From Botryosphaeria dothidea (taxonomy: Eukaryota > Ascomycota > Dothideomycetes > Botryosphaeriales > Botryosphaeriaceae): a DNA stretch of 64,000 bases. Each line of letters begins with the position of its first letter. Positions within the stretch are counted from its first letter, which is position 1. The stretch is from positions 310,001 through 374,000 of the forward strand of contig WWBZ02000002.1 of the NCBI GenBank assembly GCA_011503125.2, in the 5' to 3' direction. The notes beneath the pieces are model-generated. The model had not been told where the DNA came from, did not search any database, and worked only from the letters and a program-made list of their open reading frames with translations. This document shows, piece by piece, positions 1 through 11,626 of this stretch. Made by a program: the position numbers and the translations under genes.

Positions 1-1
1 C

Positions 2-1782
2 GGTGCCGATGCTGAGGTGTCCTCCGACCCCTCCAACCACAAGACTCCGCCCGGCGTCTTTACCACCGAGGATGGTGCTGTGCCTGGCGAGAGCTTTGAG
101 TATGGCAATTCCCTCTACGCCAGGATCCAGAGGCTGGCCGGCCGCTTCAACATCGAGCAGAGAGGCATTGAGCGTGTCCCCGAAGACGAGCGCAATGACA
201 ACTCCCTCCTAAACGTTGGCACCATGGTAATACCGACCCGTGCTCGCAAAACGGCCAAGTGACTGATTCAATGCGTAGTGGCTCTCCGCCAACATGGTCG
301 TCAGCTCCTTCGCCATTGGCTTGCTGGCCAAGTCTCTCTTCTACCTGGGCGTGGCCGATGCCATGCTCGTCTGCTTGTTCTTCAACATCATCGGCGTCCT
401 GCCCGTCTGCTTCTTCTCCTCCCTGGGCCCCGTCTTCGGCTTGCGTCAGATGGTTCTCTCCAGGTTTTGGTTTGGCTGGTGGGGCGTGAAACTCAGTAAG
501 CATGCGTGCAACCTACCACAAAAACCATCAGGCGTGCTGACTCGTGACCAGTTGCCTGCTTCAATGTGTGCGCCTGCATAGGTTGGTCTGCCGTCAACTC
601 CATTGTCGGCGCCGAACTGATCCACGCCGTCAACGATGACGTGCCTGGTTGGGCCGGAATCGTCATCATCGCCATCTGCACGTTCTTCGTCACCCTCTTC
701 GGCTACAAGGTCGTGCACGCCTACGAGTTCTGGTCGTGGATCCCGACCTTCATTATCTTCCTGATCATCCTTGGCACCTTTGCCCACAGTGGCGCCTTCG
801 TCAGCATCCCCTGGGAGACCGGAAAGTCGGAGCTGGGCGGCGTCCTGAGCTTCGGTGTGACCGTCTACGGCTTCGCGACGGGCTGGGCCAGTTACGCCGC
901 CGATTACACCGTTTACCAGCCTTCGAACCAGAGCCGTCGTAAGGTTTTCCTGTCGACTGCCCTCGGACTGCTCTTCCCGCTCCTCTTCACCGAGATGCTT
1001 GGTATCGCGGTCATGTCTGCCACCGCCATCAACGATGGCGACAACAGATATCAGGCCGGTTACGATTCTGCGGGTACTGGTGGTCTGCTTGCCGCTGTGT
1101 TGTTCCCTCCGCTTGGCGGCTTCGGCAAGTTCTGTTTAGTCATCCTAGCCCTGTCCATCATCGCCAACGTAAGTCCAACACCACAACCAACACCACAGAT
1201 GATAACACAGCATTATTCTGACCTTATTTACAATAGAACTGCCCTAACATATATTCCATTGCGCTTACAATGCAAGTTTTCGGTCGTTGGGCGCAGGCTA
1301 TCCCTCGCCCGATCTGGACGCTGCTCGGTACGGGTGTATACATCGGCATCGCCATTCCCGGTTACTCCCATTTCGAGACCGTGCTTGAAAACTGTAAGGA
1401 AAGCATTAGATTGAAACATTGATAGCGGATGGCTAATTTATATTTCGCAGTCATGAACTTCATCGGCTACTGGCTCGCCATCTACGAAGGCATCTCGCTG
1501 ACGGACCACTTCCTCTTCCGCCGCGGCACCTCCGGCTACGTCGCCGAGCACTACGACCAGCCGGGCAAGCTTCCGCCCGGCATCGCCGCCGTGCTCGCCT
1601 TCGGCTTCGGCGTCGCCGGCATGGTGACGGGCATGTCGCAGACGTGGTACGTCGGCAAGATCGCCCTGCATGCCGGCGAGGCGCCCTTCGGCGGCGACGT
1701 CGGCTTCGAGCTCGGCTTCGCCTTCGCCGCCGTCAGCTACGCCGCCCTGCGCACCGCCGAGCTCAGGATCTTCGGCAGGTAG
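2..1782 (+). CDS. NCS1-family purine-cytosine permease (5' end outside window)
   Basis: Plasma-membrane proton symporter for cytosine and purines, Fcy2/FcyB type of the nucleobase-cation-symport-1 family. The reading frame is already open at base 2, so the start codon lies upstream. Exons are 2-226, 279-495, 582-1168, 1237-1393 and 1451-1782; all four introns are GT-AG (52, 86, 68 and 57 nt) and the joins keep the frame, giving about 505 visible residues. The visible N-terminus is hydrophilic and reads into RIQRLAGRFNIEQRGIERV, which is typical of the fungal family, followed by about 10-12 hydrophobic segments. The stretch FGVTVYGFATGWASYAADYT and the segment NFIGYWLAIYEGISLTDH also match the family. 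Ends in IFGR followed by TAG. The exact substrate cannot be read from sequence. Confidence 0.9.
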
Positions 1783-3001
1783 GGCGCGCCGCGGCCAAAT
1801 GGGTGGTCGTGGGTTGGTGTGTGGAGAAGGGATCGGTAGTGGACTAAAAAATGGCTGTATGATATTGAAACGAAAAGTTCATTGTGGCGGCAATGTAGAT
1901 GGTTTGAGTTGAGCAAATATACCCGAACTGTGCACATATCGCATGACACGTGCAAACCCCATAGAGTCACCAACCACGTGAAATTTGGTTAGTATGGAAT
2001 TACTTGGAAAGGTTCCCTTATACAGAGGGGTGCTGCGGCCAAGAACGCCGGATGAGGGGTCCCTACAGACAAGGCACACGAGAACATATCACGGCTTTCG
2101 TGGGGAGTCGAAGTATTCATCTGGACGCAAGTGTTACGTTTTTCTGGTGACAAAGTCATCCGGATAAACTTCAGCTCCGGACGCGGTATTCGGGTTTTTC
2201 GGAATGAGCGATTGATCAATCAAGGAACAAATATGAGGCGGAGAAGAATCAAGTACGAATTCTCAATGGTGCATGCACCATATCTATCAGCAAATGCCCT
2301 AACCTCCTTCTCTCAAACACCACAGGCCATGCATGCCCTTGCGTTATGACGAAAACGAACAAGCTACCATGTGTATAATGCGCAAATTCCAATCTTACAA
2401 TATCAGCCACCCCCTCCTGCGAACAGAAAACGAAAATGTACCTCGATGACTCATCAATCGCACGACGCGCGCTGCGTACTTGCGTTACTACAGACAGACA
2501 ACAAGAAGAAAGAAAAAGACTTCAAAGGAGAAGGTATCAAAGCTTCGAGCCGACAACGGTCGCTCCGAAGGCGTGAAAAGAAAACATGGATCCGTGTACC
2601 GGCGGCAAGGGAATCTCGAGGCAGGATGCCTAAGAGCACGAACTCGACCATTACAAAAGCGGAAGTAATGAGCAAAGAGGTATCAAAATACAGGTCGAAC
2701 AAGGCCCGTCCCACATTATTGGGCTTCGAGGGAATAGGAATAGGAAGGAAAATAGTTTTCCGCAAAGAAAACCCACCCGCGAGAATGAGAATGCCAGCGC
2801 CCACCGAACCCACCCGCGCTGAAAATGCTAGCAAAGCCGCCCTGTGCCTACGAGGAAAGTAAAGGTATTTGTAGAAGAAAAAGAAAGCCGACGTAGCTCG
2901 CTGGCACGTTCTGTATGTCGGTATAGATGCCCGAAGAGAATGAAAATATAAACCCTCATGAAGAGGAGGGAGAAGAAGAAAGTAATGAAAAACGGAGGCG
3001 C
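1783..3001. other. Intergenic, convergent 3' ends
   Basis: Lies between the permease stop and the Spa2 stop, so it should hold both 3' UTRs. The part 2500-2990 is purine-rich on the + strand, which leaves open frames on both strands, but none resembles a protein family. It contains one copy of the dispersed palindromic core (2100-2178), listed separately. Confidence 0.6.
2100..2178 (+). repeat. Palindromic core of dispersed MITE-like family, partial copy A
   Basis: The segment GTGGGGAGTCGAAGTATTC at 2100-2118, the GGACGCAAGTG that follows, and a degraded complementary arm at 2159-2178 align with the core of the copy at 60432-60618. Arms are imperfect. I could not find the 18 bp terminal repeats that bound the full copies, so this is a partial or decayed copy. 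Confidence 0.6.
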
Positions 3002-5923
3002 TTAGAAGTCATTCGAAACGGTCATATCAGCCGTCAGTTCGCGGTTCTCAATTCTTTCCACGCGAAGGACAAGTTCCTGTGCTACAAGTCAGTCCCGAAA
3101 TCTCGGTACAGGCTGCGGTGCAGACTTACCTTCGTCGCTCTCGCGATCTTGAACGCAAGGGGAGGAATCTTCTCCCTCTTGCCACTTTCATTCTCCTGCA
3201 GAGCCGACAACAAACCCTCACGGCAATCTTCAAGCAAATCAACGACAGGCGTGGCATGCTTAGCGAGGGCGCTGTTGCGCGTGTTGCTGACAGCCTCACG
3301 CGTCTTGAAGCTGATGTCGTACACAATCCGGTTGATGTCATTTATGTGATGTTGGATGTTCTCTTCGGATTGTGGAGGAAACGGTGCTGCTGCGGGAGTG
3401 CTGCGAATCTCTTGGACAAGAGGCTGGATGCTGTTCACGAGGTCGGTCGTCTGGTCTTCCAGGTAGTTCTTGATCTCCTCGAGGCCGCTGCTTTCCCGAA
3501 CGATGTTAACATTGGAGCCTTTGAGGAGCCCGTTAGGACCTTCAGACCGGCGAGTAGACCATGGGCGAGGGGAGCTCGCGGCACTTCGACTGTACCTTGT
3601 GGATCCGATGCTGACGCTGCTACCATTTCTGGTGTGCCGGGAACCGTTGCCATAGTAATCTGTGCTGAGACGAGCCGACTTCACGTCGACGTTCTCGTAG
3701 TCTTCCTCCCCAGGCTGAGTGGGTCTGATCCTGACGACCTTGACAAGCTCTACGACCGAAGTCGTCAAATGAGAAGCGGCGGCGTCAAGCAGCGAAACGG
3801 GAGACAGTCCCTGAGCCGATGCGTGGTTCTTGGTGGCGGTGATGAGGTTGTTGGCAGTGGCAGAGACACGAGACTTGAGCTTTTGTTGCCTCTTCGCAGA
3901 ATCCTCGCCATCATCGCTGGTCGGAGATCCAGCAGCATCGACGTCCGCAGTGATGCTTCTGACACTTGAGACAATGTCCTTCATGCAGTCCAGAACGGCC
4001 TCGGAGTTTGACTTGCGCGCCGTCTGCAACAACTGGTCGATGCAGAGCTGGAACTTCGTGAGATGAACATCCTTGACAAGCCCGTCAGGCTGCACGAAAT
4101 TTCCGTCTCGGGCGTAGACCGAGGCATCCTCTGCGAAACTTGACAAGCCCATGGATGAAGCGCGAAGATGTCGGACCTGCGTTTTGGAGCGAGCGTAGCG
4201 CGTCTTCCACTCCTTGACCTCGGCTTCGAGTCTTGCGATTTCACCCATCAGCCTTTCCTCCTTTTCTAGTGACGCATTGCTCCGTTCTGAAAGTGCGCGC
4301 ATCTCTTGCAGGAACTGGGACGCTTCCCGGCGAACTTCGTCCGTCACGTGTTGTTGGTCTTCCAATTCCCGCTCAAGTTGCTCGTAGCGTTGTCTCCAGT
4401 CGCTGTCATCAGCTCCACCAGAACCTCCGTTGCGCGCGGCTTCTTCAATGCGGTCGCGAAGTTCGCGCTCGGTCTCTGATGCGTCGTGGCGGGCCTTTTC
4501 AAGCTCAGACCTTAACGATTCATTTAAGCTTTGTGCTTCTTCCAATTTGTGCTCCAGATCGTCATGAAAGTCCGCAAATTCCGCCTTGTCACCATCAGCC
4601 TGTATATTATTAGTCTTTCTAGCTTTTAACCTTTCAATGGGTCCACAAACATTGTCTCTGTCCTTCTCGGCATTCTTTAGCCTCTCGACCTCGTCATCTT
4701 TTTCTCTCACTTGATTCTCAAGCCCTTCAGCCTTTTCTTGCAGCTGTTCGACCTGGGAGGTGAGGTCTGCGATGAGCTTCTCCTGCGAGGCGTGAGTAAC
4801 TTTTCAAGACCTCCCGAGCTTCGAGTGGAACTCGACTTACATTACCAACGCTCTTGTTCGTAGTCCGCTTGCTCGATCTCCTTGCTGCATCTTCTAGTCC
4901 GAAAGCATCATCATCGTCATCGTCATCCACCCCGCTATTATCATCATCATCCTCGACCATGGTTCCCTTATTTGGCACGATAGTGTTCGATTGGAAGGTT
5001 TTCGGCAGAGGTCTTCCAAACTCGCCGCCTGAACCTGGAGGCCCGAGTCCTGGGCCGGGAGGGCCTCTGTAGCCAGGGCCACCAGGACCGGGAGGAGGTC
5101 CACGATAACCCGGAGGCGGAGGGCCTCTGCCCATGCTACCCGTGCTTGGTATTTGACCTCTTCCCGGACCTCGACTTCGGTTGCTCATAACGCTGCCTGT
5201 CGGGCTGGTTACGCGCTCGATGTCATCGCCCATGAAGCGCGGGAAGCGGCGTTCCAACTCGTAGAAGACATCTGTTGCGAGTTGACGAAAGCGGTCTATA
5301 GGCAGTGTCGAGAGCTTTTGGCGAGCCTGGTTGCGCTTTGGGTGATAGTTGTTCTTTGGCGGCAGAAACTTGGGAATGTCGTTGCCCGGAGCATTGGGGC
5401 CGCCGCGGCGACGCTCGTCCTCGCGACGGAGCGATTCATCGTAAACGTCGGTACTGAGCTCTTGGAATTGAACGCCGGAGAGACGCAGGAGCTTGTCGCG
5501 GGCGCGGTTCGGACGCAGGTTGCCTTTCTCATCGCGTAGGTAAGGGCCGAGGTAGACCTTCAGGACGCGGTAATGTTCCGAGAGCGCCTCTTCAATCATC
5601 AGGGCCTTGCGACTGCTTATGCTCTCCCTGTCGCGCACGCTGGAGGCGTATAGGCCATCACCGGTGCTGGATCGGGCGATGGAGCTGGGTGGTGAGGGCT
5701 GGCCATTCGAGGTGGGAGGGCGGGCGAGGCCATTGGGGATCATGCCGTCGGTCGAACTCGTGACTGAGGTTGGCGGCGTTATGAGTTGGTTTCGGGGCGT
5801 CGGAGGCACGCTTGGCGAGTAGGGGTTATCGCTGCCGGCCAGATGGTTGTACTTTGAAACGGGGGACCAATCGTTGGCGCTGTCGACGGAGATGGGGGAG
5901 AGGGTCCCGCTGCGACCAGCCAT
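3002..5923 (-). CDS. spa2: Spa2-type polarisome scaffold protein
   Basis: Scaffold of the polarisome at hyphal tips, linking formin and MAP-kinase components. Exons are 5923-4841, 4782-3130 and 3076-3002 (introns 58 and 53 nt, phase 0), giving 936 residues. Two GIT/Spa2-homology repeats lie at about residues 117-168 (YLRDEKGNLRPNRARDKL) and 190-232 (YHPKRNQARQKL). A Pro/Gly-rich tract at about 265-310 and an acidic Asp run near 330 follow, then a long coiled coil at about 365-560. The C-terminal region is conserved and ends ENRELTADMTVSNDF; that last exon replaces an unspliced tail and restores the family sequence KELVLRVERIENRE. The start MAGRSGTLSP is the first ATG of the frame. A 51 nt in-frame GT-AG segment at 4600-4650 may be a further intron, which would shorten the protein to 919 residues. 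Confidence 0.92.
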
Positions 5924-6947
5924 GGATGCTGCGTGGGCAACGGACGCTCTTCAGGCGTGCGATGCCCCTAGGAGAGACTGGAGACGGATGCTCTTGTGGC
6001 AGAGGCTATCGCGAGCGCAGCGACATGTATGAGCGGCTGCGGAGCGCGCGTGATGCGGACGTCGTGATTGAAACGGAGGGCGTAGGGAGCGGGTTGGCGG
6101 GCGAGACTCGAGATGGCGTTGGTAGGGCGGTGCTACCCGGGATGCGGATGCAGGCAGGACTCGCAAACAAACAGGGAAGCTGCAGCAGCGCGCTTGGCAA
6201 TGTCGGCGCGAGAATTGCAATGCGATGTGGTGCTGAGGTCGCGCAGAGACAGAGCTCTAGTGAAGCTTGCCGTCACGTCCAGAAGGGGGGTCCAGCACGG
6301 GGGAGAAGCCCCTTTGCACTTTTTTGGCGTGGGCGTCTGGCTGGCGCGCCGGCGCAGCTCGATCGCACGGCAGCGGCGCGGCGTCGGGGTCAGGGGGGGC
6401 TTGAGCAGTGGCGCGGGCAGCCAATGGAAGCGCGCGGCGCAAGGGAGCGGCAAGTGGACAAGTAATTATGCTTACTGCGCGTCAATCTTCAGCAGCAGCA
6501 GGCGCCCCGGAATGTGGCAGCAGTTGACTGATGAAGGAGAGGAAAGGGGAGAGATGGGCGAGACCCTCGCAGAGCTCTGGGCGATTAGGCGCGCGAGATG
6601 GAAATTGCTGGGGATCCCTGCCGCAATCCGCGCTGCAAAGCCGCTCGCTGAACCCACGCCGCCGGGCGCTAGCGGCACATCAGAGATGCGTGATGGCGAG
6701 CCCGTATTTCTCCACGTCTCGTATTGTTCGATAAGATAGAATAATCATTCTGGAAGATTGTTGCTACAGCTAGAGCAGACGCGTCTCGCGCGCCGCGTTT
6801 CGTTGCCCACTCCTCCAGAGCTTGGCTCAGCCGGGAACGCTTCGAAGCGCCAAGGAGCATGCCTCCCGCCGCCCCTGCGCCTTAAGCGAACGAAGCGATC
6901 CTCACAGAATCTTCACGCACCAGACCCTCCGCCCCGCCCATCTGCCC
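5924..6947. other. Intergenic: spa2 promoter and yng2 3' region
   Basis: No supportable gene. The open frames at 5812-6739 are on GC-rich sequence and resemble no family. This stretch should contain the Spa2 promoter and 5' UTR and the 3' UTR of the ING/PHD gene. Confidence 0.55.
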
Positions 6948-8301
6948 TTACCGCAGCTTCTTTTTCTTCTTGTCGTATTTGGAGTTTGGGTCGCAGATCG
7001 GGCACAGCCATTCTCCCTTTGGCTCCTGCGTCAGCCCCACGCACTCCCAGTGGAACCACTGGATCTCGCACTTCGGGTTGTCGCAGGCCACCATGTCGCC
7101 GAAGCTGACGCGTTCGCAGATGCAGTACTGCGTGTCGTCTGCATCCTCGTCCATATCCATCGTGTCATCGTCTGCTGCCCCGTCGTGACCCAGCGCCGAC
7201 GCCTCCTCGTCCGACACCTCGGCGTCACTGAGCATGCTTTCGTCGTCGCCGGTGGTGGACGGCGACGCACGAGACCCACCCATGAGCCTGCGTGCCGACT
7301 TCTTTGAGATGCCTGCCTTGCCCATCTTCTTTCTGTTTGCCTTGCCAGGGAGGACTGTTTTTGTATTTTTCTTGGTGCTTGGCCTTGGTCCCAAACTTCC
7401 TGCCCGACTGCCGCCAGGCGTGCCTGCCTTTGGCGTTCCGGGGCCTAACGATGACTGCCGGGCAAGGGATGAGCTCGCTGAAGGCAGAGCACCCAGAGAT
7501 GCATTCAAGCGGCGGCGTTTGCTGTCGCTGCCGACAGACATCTCTCGTTGCCGGTTGTTGGCTGACATTGCAGCCAGCGCCGAGGCATTGGACATGTGTG
7601 TTTGGCTGAGAATTGTCGATCCTGAGCCGCTCATCGCCGGGGAACTCATACTCCGACCCTGTCCGGTGGCGTTCGCCAGCCGTGCAATGGCAGCGTTGGC
7701 GATCTGTTGCGACCCTGCGTGGGCATTAACAGAAAGCGGGTTCAAAGGTGTGTTTGCTCCCGTTGCTGTTGACGATGCCGGCGCCACAAGATTTCCTGGT
7801 GATTCGCGCAAGAGAGACGGAAGCTGGGGGTCATGTGGTATCGAGCCATCGTTCGTCAAGTCCCGGATCTTGATATCCAAACGCTTGACGTGTCGATCGA
7901 GCTGTATACGCATTAGCTACTTACACGGGCTATGATAGAGTTGAATACGCACAAGCTGGGCAGCTTTCTCGGCTAGATGGACTTTCTCGTCCTGAAGGGT
8001 CTGAGCTTTCTCGTAGTTCTGTAGAATCAACTTGTTGTACGGCTCTTCCTTGGGGTTCTTAACCAGGCTTCCATTTAGTTTAACGAATTTCTGCAGGCTA
8101 CTGTCGCGAGTCTCGATTATGTTGTTGCATGCTTGTATTTGCTGTTCTTTGGCTTGCATTTCCTCATACAAATGAGTTATTTCGGCGGGAAGGTTGGCGA
8201 CTGTTGAATTTAGTGCAATGCACATTATTTCAGGTTTTGGAATACAGACCATCATGGATGAAGAGCTCTAGCACGGAGGCGGCGTCCTCGGCCAAAGCCA
8301 T
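6948..8301 (-). CDS. yng2: ING-family PHD-finger protein, Yng2 type (NuA4 subunit)
   Basis: Histone-H3K4me reader of the ING family, by similarity the Yng2 subunit of the NuA4 histone acetyltransferase. Exons are 8301-8250, 8200-7953 and 7901-6948 (introns 49 and 51 nt), giving 417 residues. The N-terminal ING domain (MALAEDAASVLELFIHDVANLPAEI and on) has the coiled-coil features of Yng2: SLQKFVKLNGSLVKNPKEE, then QTLQDEKVHLAEKAAQL and KRLDIKIRDL. A long low-complexity Ser/Ala/Gly linker follows. The C-terminal PHD finger has the C4HC3 pattern: CIC, CDNPKC, HWEC and CPIC, with the aromatic-cage residues of the YCICE and GDMVACDN segments. It ends in a basic tail. The joined sequence resembles Yng2 more than Pho23 or Yng1, but the assignment between these paralogues is from memory of the families. 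Confidence 0.9.
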
Positions 8302-9200
8302 ACTTGAGGTCGGGTGACGAGGGCGTGGAGTTTAGTAGTGTGACCGGGGACAAACCCCGGCTAACGGCCGGTATGCTCGCTGGAGCAAGACGGCAGGTCT
8401 GAACTGAAATAATGCAGCAAAGCAATGACAGCCCTCGGTTCTCGGGCTTCCCGGGCTAGCAGTCGCAGGCGACGAAAATGGTGGAAAAGCCGTATTTTCG
8501 TGGCAAAGACACGTGTTTAGCGCTTCGATTTATCGCGCACGAATAGGGTGTCTCCTGCTCAAGTCGCGACTTAAGTTGCTGTTTTACGCGTCGTATATGA
8601 AGAGTTGTTGAGATGAGATTGCTGGTGGCAGTTGTGGATGAGTGGATATAGGCTGTCGCCGACAGTGGATCGTCGCAGGTGCAGGGCTGGCTGTTTCCGC
8701 GCGGGCGAGCCACAGACTTGGATGCCAAGCTCCCGGAATATCATACGCTCCGAACCCCGCCGCTGAGTAAGGCGGGCGTTGGCGCTGCTAACGCCCGCCA
8801 ATCTTGTCGCACCTCGGAACGATCCCCCAGATCCATCCATCAACTCACTCGCGTCTTCGAGACTGCTTCCTACCCACACTCCAGCTTGGCCACCGTTGCA
8901 TTTCTGCCCAACTGCCACAAGCTCTAGTATCCTCGGATTTGCGTTCTTTCGTCCGATTTCAGTTGGTGCGACCCTGCACGTCGTCCCGTGAAGGACACGT
9001 CCCGTCCACCAAGTATCATCTGCGCCACAGCGAAGAAAGTTTCTAGAAGTTCCAGAGCCGGCGCTCATACAATCATCCCCAGCCCACTGTCTCTTATACA
9101 GCCCCCTGGCCACGGCTCCTTGAGGGAATAATACCACTTTCGAGAGGCCTTTCCAGCCTCCGCAGAGCTCTTGAAGCCTACCTATTTTCGTGCAAACACT
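8302..9200. other. Divergent promoter region yng2 / hosA
   Basis: Shared upstream region of the ING/PHD gene and the histone deacetylase gene. No gene, repeat or clear TATA element was recognised; the open frames here do not resemble proteins. Confidence 0.6.
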
Positions 9201-10724
9201 ATGGCATTCAACAACGAGATCGTCCAGGCTTGGGTGGCGCCAGATCCCTCACCGCTCTCCACAAGTGTGGAATTTGTCACCTACAAGACACTCACCCCAG
9301 AGGAGAAGGAGCGCGTTCACCAGATGGAAGCCGAGCAGAATGGCATTGAGCGACCACAGGGCTACACAGTTTCTTTCCATTACAATCCAGAAGTCGAGCA
9401 GCACCATTTCGGCAGCAAGCACCCTATGAAGCCGTGGCGATTGCAACTGACCAAACAACTGGTGTTCGGATATGGCCTTCACTATGCCATGGATCTGAAT
9501 GAGTCGTTACCGGCTTCCAAGGACCAGCTGGCTCGCTTCCACGACACTGATTACCTAAACTTCCTACAGTACATCAAATCAGATACCGAGACACAAAAAC
9601 GCCATGAAGAAGAGTTAAATCGCTATGACTTTACTGACGAGTTTAATGATTGTCCCATCTTTGATGGTATCTGGGACTACGTCACGCTCTGCACAGGCGC
9701 CACTCTGGAAGCTGCACATGCTCTCAGTAGTCGGCAGAGCGACATCGCCATCAGCTGGTCTGGCGGTTTGCATCACGCAAAGAAGCGTCAGGCATCGGGC
9801 TTCTGTTACGTTAACGACATTGTGCTTGCTATTCAACATTTGCTCGAGAAGTACGTCCGTGTCTTGTACATTGACATCGACGTGCATCACGGCGACGGTG
9901 TGGAGGCGGCTTTTTTCAATACAGACCGTGTCATGACGTTGTCCTACCACAAGTACGGCGAGTTCTTCCCAGGCACGGGCGGACCCGACGATTCAGGACC
10001 CAAAGGCTTCTCCGAGCCCGGCGCGTACTTTTCGCTCAATGTGCCGCTGGACGACGGGATCGACGATCGCGACTACGAGTGGCTATTCCGGCGCATCACC
10101 GGCACCACGATCAACATCTTCAAACCGGAAGCCATCGTGCTGCAGTGTGGTGCGGACAGCTTGGGCGGCGACCGCCTGGGCAAATTCAATCTCAACATCC
10201 GCGCGCACGGCAAATGCGTTGAATTCGTCAAGTCCTACCGCTTGCCGCTGCTGATTCTAGGCGGTGGAGGTTACACCCCTCGCAATGTCGCCCGGACCTG
10301 GTGCCATGAAACTGCCTTGTGTGTAGGCGCTGAACTGCACGACGATCTCCCAACCTTCATACCCTACCGCCAAGCCTTTGAAGGTGCCCAGAATGGAAAT
10401 GGACAACTGTACCCAGAGCTGAACAGCAAGCGTCTCTCTCATCCCAAGGGATACGAGCGCAAGGACCTCGAAAACACCATCGCAAGATGCGAAGAGCAGT
10501 TGAAATCCATCCAAACCCATCCCGTCGTCAACATGGCCCGTTATCCCAAGCTCGGCGAAGTACTGCGCGTGCGGAAGGAGATGGACCAGGAAATTAGGGA
10601 GGAACTGGACTGCCGAGACCAAGATGAAGCGAAAAGACGGCGGATGGAGAGAAATACAGGTGGAAGACGGGAGTATAGGTCAGTCGCGCATTCGAACCAT
10701 CTTCTGTGGAGGAATATTTGCTGA
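9201..10724 (+). CDS. hosA: Class I histone deacetylase, Hos2/HosA type
   Basis: Zinc-dependent lysine deacetylase of the Hos2/HDAC3 branch, probably the catalytic core of a Set3C-like complex in the nucleus. One long frame from ATG 9201 (MAFNNEIVQAW), 507 residues. The segment HHFGSKHPMKPWRLQLTKQL is the Hos2 signature. Catalytic elements are present: HHAKK at about residues 191-195, the zinc ligands in IDIDVHHGDG (Asp227, His229), QCGADSLGGD, and the GGGGYTPRNVARTW loop. The deacetylase fold ends near residue 400, followed by a charged tail. The last 14 residues look unlike a conserved end. An alternative splice at 10679-10736 (GTCAG to CTAAAG, 58 nt) would end the protein as RREYR with TGA at 10738-10740, giving 493 residues. 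I cannot decide between the two ends. Confidence 0.93.
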   Translation: MAFNNEIVQAWVAPDPSPLSTSVEFVTYKTLTPEEKERVHQMEAEQNGIERPQGYTVSFHYNPEVEQHHFGSKHPMKPWRLQLTKQLVFGYGLHYAMDLNESLPASKDQLARFHDTDYLNFLQYIKSDTETQKRHEEELNRYDFTDEFNDCPIFDGIWDYVTLCTGATLEAAHALSSRQSDIAISWSGGLHHAKKRQASGFCYVNDIVLAIQHLLEKYVRVLYIDIDVHHGDGVEAAFFNTDRVMTLSYHKYGEFFPGTGGPDDSGPKGFSEPGAYFSLNVPLDDGIDDRDYEWLFRRITGTTINIFKPEAIVLQCGADSLGGDRLGKFNLNIRAHGKCVEFVKSYRLPLLILGGGGYTPRNVARTWCHETALCVGAELHDDLPTFIPYRQAFEGAQNGNGQLYPELNSKRLSHPKGYERKDLENTIARCEEQLKSIQTHPVVNMARYPKLGEVLRVRKEMDQEIREELDCRDQDEAKRRRMERNTGGRREYRSVAHSNHLLWRNIC

Positions 10725-10740
10725 CTTCGTCTAAAGGTGA

Positions 10741-11626
10741 TCAACTGACGTCAGTATATGTCTGGCCGAGACGGATTGGACGGTTGTTTCAGGTTCCAAC
10801 TATACCTACCTCTAATCCATAACAAGAGCGAATTGGAGGAGCGGGAGTGCAACGCAGCTATGGTCTCATAAAAACAACCAGAGACGAAAGCGCGTTCATT
10901 TTGATGCAACAAAGACATCCCGTCTTCTCTACACAAAAGAAGTCACATTCTCACCATGTTAGAACTTTCGAACTTTCCATCTTTATTTCAGCTTCTGGAC
11001 CGACTACGTAGTACTTGTGCGCATCAGAACCATGAGAGAAAAGTACGTGGGCGAAATACCTGATGCATGAAGCTGCGCACCTCAGCCTCGCAAGCGAGAC
11101 AAAGCATTGGGAGCGGCATGTCCCTTCGCATTTGAATGCGATTTGGAAGCATTTCTCGCAATCTCAAAGCAGAGAGGAGAATAAGTCGAAAAGAGCAGGG
11201 CTGTGGCCTCTTGTGATGGGAAAAAGAAATATGCTAGGGTTCATAGAGAAATAAAGCGCACGCATCATGGTCATCTGACACCCTTCGCTTCGTTGTCCCG
11301 GTTCCATTTCTTCAGCTGCTTCGGCAATGAGAAAAAAAAAAACTAAGACCGTGAGGGAAATGAGAGAAAACCCAAGAGCAGCCAGGACTGGCCCTATGGT
11401 ACTACACAAACTCCTGAACACGAAGAAAAAAGAGAAAAGGACTGGGTGCTGCTCTGTCTATCCATCACCGAATCTTGCGATTCCCAGCCTGTCCCAGAGA
11501 CCCCGGCAAAACATGTCTGTCCGAACTGTTTGATCCACCTAAAAGTCTATTACCTGGAAGTACCCATTACATGATCGAGGGATTATCGTATGCGGGAAGC
11601 AGAGGAGTCGGCATGTTCTCGTTCGA
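10741..11626. other. Intergenic, convergent 3' ends
   Basis: Between the deacetylase and kinase stop codons, so it contains both 3' UTRs. It has an A11 run near 11331-11341. No gene seen. Confidence 0.6.

Noticed and set aside
2371..2862. 163-codon frame and its antisense 126-codon frame
   Set aside because: Purine-rich stretch in the 3' region of Spa2. Lys/Arg-rich translation, no family likeness, starts and ends fit no splice pattern.
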